Position numbers and translations under genes: made by a program. Source: Armatimonadota bacterium (lineage in GTDB: Bacteria > Actinomycetota > Acidimicrobiia > Spongiisociales > UBA5794). Taken from it: a stretch of 6,135 nucleotides of DNA. This document shows positions 6,035 through 6,135 of this stretch, in pieces. How positions within the stretch are numbered: the first letter of the stretch is position 1; the number at the start of each line of letters is the position of its first letter. Below the pieces are notes generated by a model, which worked only from the letters and a program-made list of their open reading frames with translations, made no database searches and was not told the origin of the DNA. The stretch is taken from NCBI GenBank assembly GCA_008501565.1, contig QQUL01000120.1, positions 1 to 6,135 on the forward strand, given 5' to 3'.

Positions 6035-6135
6035 GGCAAGTCTCGATCACGACCACTTCATCGGTCGGGTCTGGAAGTTCGACAGCGATATCAGCACCGA
6101 TGTGCTGTCCCCGGGCCAGTACGCGGTTGATCCGG
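6027..6135 (+). CDS. Aconitase-superfamily hydro-lyase, small (swivel) subunit, LeuD type; 3' end outside window
   Basis: Only the first 36 residues are visible. They read GRVWKFDSDISTDVLSPGQY at residues 13-32, the start of the swivel domain of LeuD/HacB proteins, which usually show GRVWKFGDNIDTDxIxPxRY. The TD after the I-S pair and the following proline are conserved, so the identity is firm despite the truncation. This subunit closes the active site over the large subunit and carries the loop that selects the substrate side chain; that loop lies beyond the window edge, so the sequence here cannot decide the substrate. The ATG overlaps the large-subunit stop by eight bases and follows GGAGG by six. 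The order large then small with a short overlap is usual for two-subunit members of this family. Confidence 0.88.
   Translation, partial: MREASLDHDHFIGRVWKFDSDISTDVLSPGQYAVDP

Overview
The window is one dense, entirely plus-strand catabolic-looking gene block. It holds seven genes, the first and last cut by the window edges, and only 93 non-coding bases in total (three gaps of 9, 64 and 13 bases). GC-rich codon use, one GTG-started regulator and one GTG-started dehydrogenase, and four-base start/stop overlaps suggest a high-GC bacterium. An actinobacterium (for example an acidimicrobial-type lineage) is my best guess, but this rests on overall feel of sequence and gene style and is low confidence. 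No RNA genes, insertion sequences, CRISPR arrays or prophage genes are visible.

Layout: (1) 1-743, the C-terminal part of the TPP-binding beta subunit of a 2-oxoacid:ferredoxin oxidoreductase of the KorB (2-oxoglutarate) type; (2) 740-1279, its gamma subunit (KorC type); (3) 1276-1875, a TetR/AcrR-family regulator; (4) 1872-3104, a class III (CaiB/BaiF) CoA-transferase; (5) 3114-3938, an enoyl-CoA hydratase/isomerase (crotonase) with both catalytic glutamates; (6) 4003-4749, a classical short-chain dehydrogenase, probably NAD-linked; (7) 4763-6034, the large subunit of an aconitase-superfamily hydro-lyase of the LeuC/HacA type with an intact iron-sulfur cluster site; (8) 6027-window end, the start of its LeuD-type small subunit. 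Genes 1-4 are linked by four-base overlaps (ATGA or GTGA), so they should be transcribed together and translationally coupled. Genes 7 and 8 overlap by eight bases.

How they may work together (inference): the CoA-transferase activates an organic acid as a CoA thioester, the crotonase and the dehydrogenase carry out hydration and oxidation steps of beta-oxidation type, the aconitase-like enzyme hydrates/dehydrates or isomerises a (substituted) malate-like dicarboxylate, and the oxidoreductase decarboxylates a 2-oxoacid to an acyl-CoA with reduction of ferredoxin. Together they look like a complete degradation module for a branched or dicarboxylic acid whose identity cannot be read from the sequence. 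The TetR-type protein is the likely local, CoA-thioester-responsive regulator.

The most unusual non-coding element is the 64-base gap before the dehydrogenase. It carries two perfect 7+7 palindromes in tandem with a 21-bp period; their arms are conserved, their centres differ, and one arm pair shows a compensatory change. They could be paired operators on the same DNA face or tandem RNA hairpins. A second short tandem duplication (24 bp) forms the very end of the CoA-transferase gene.
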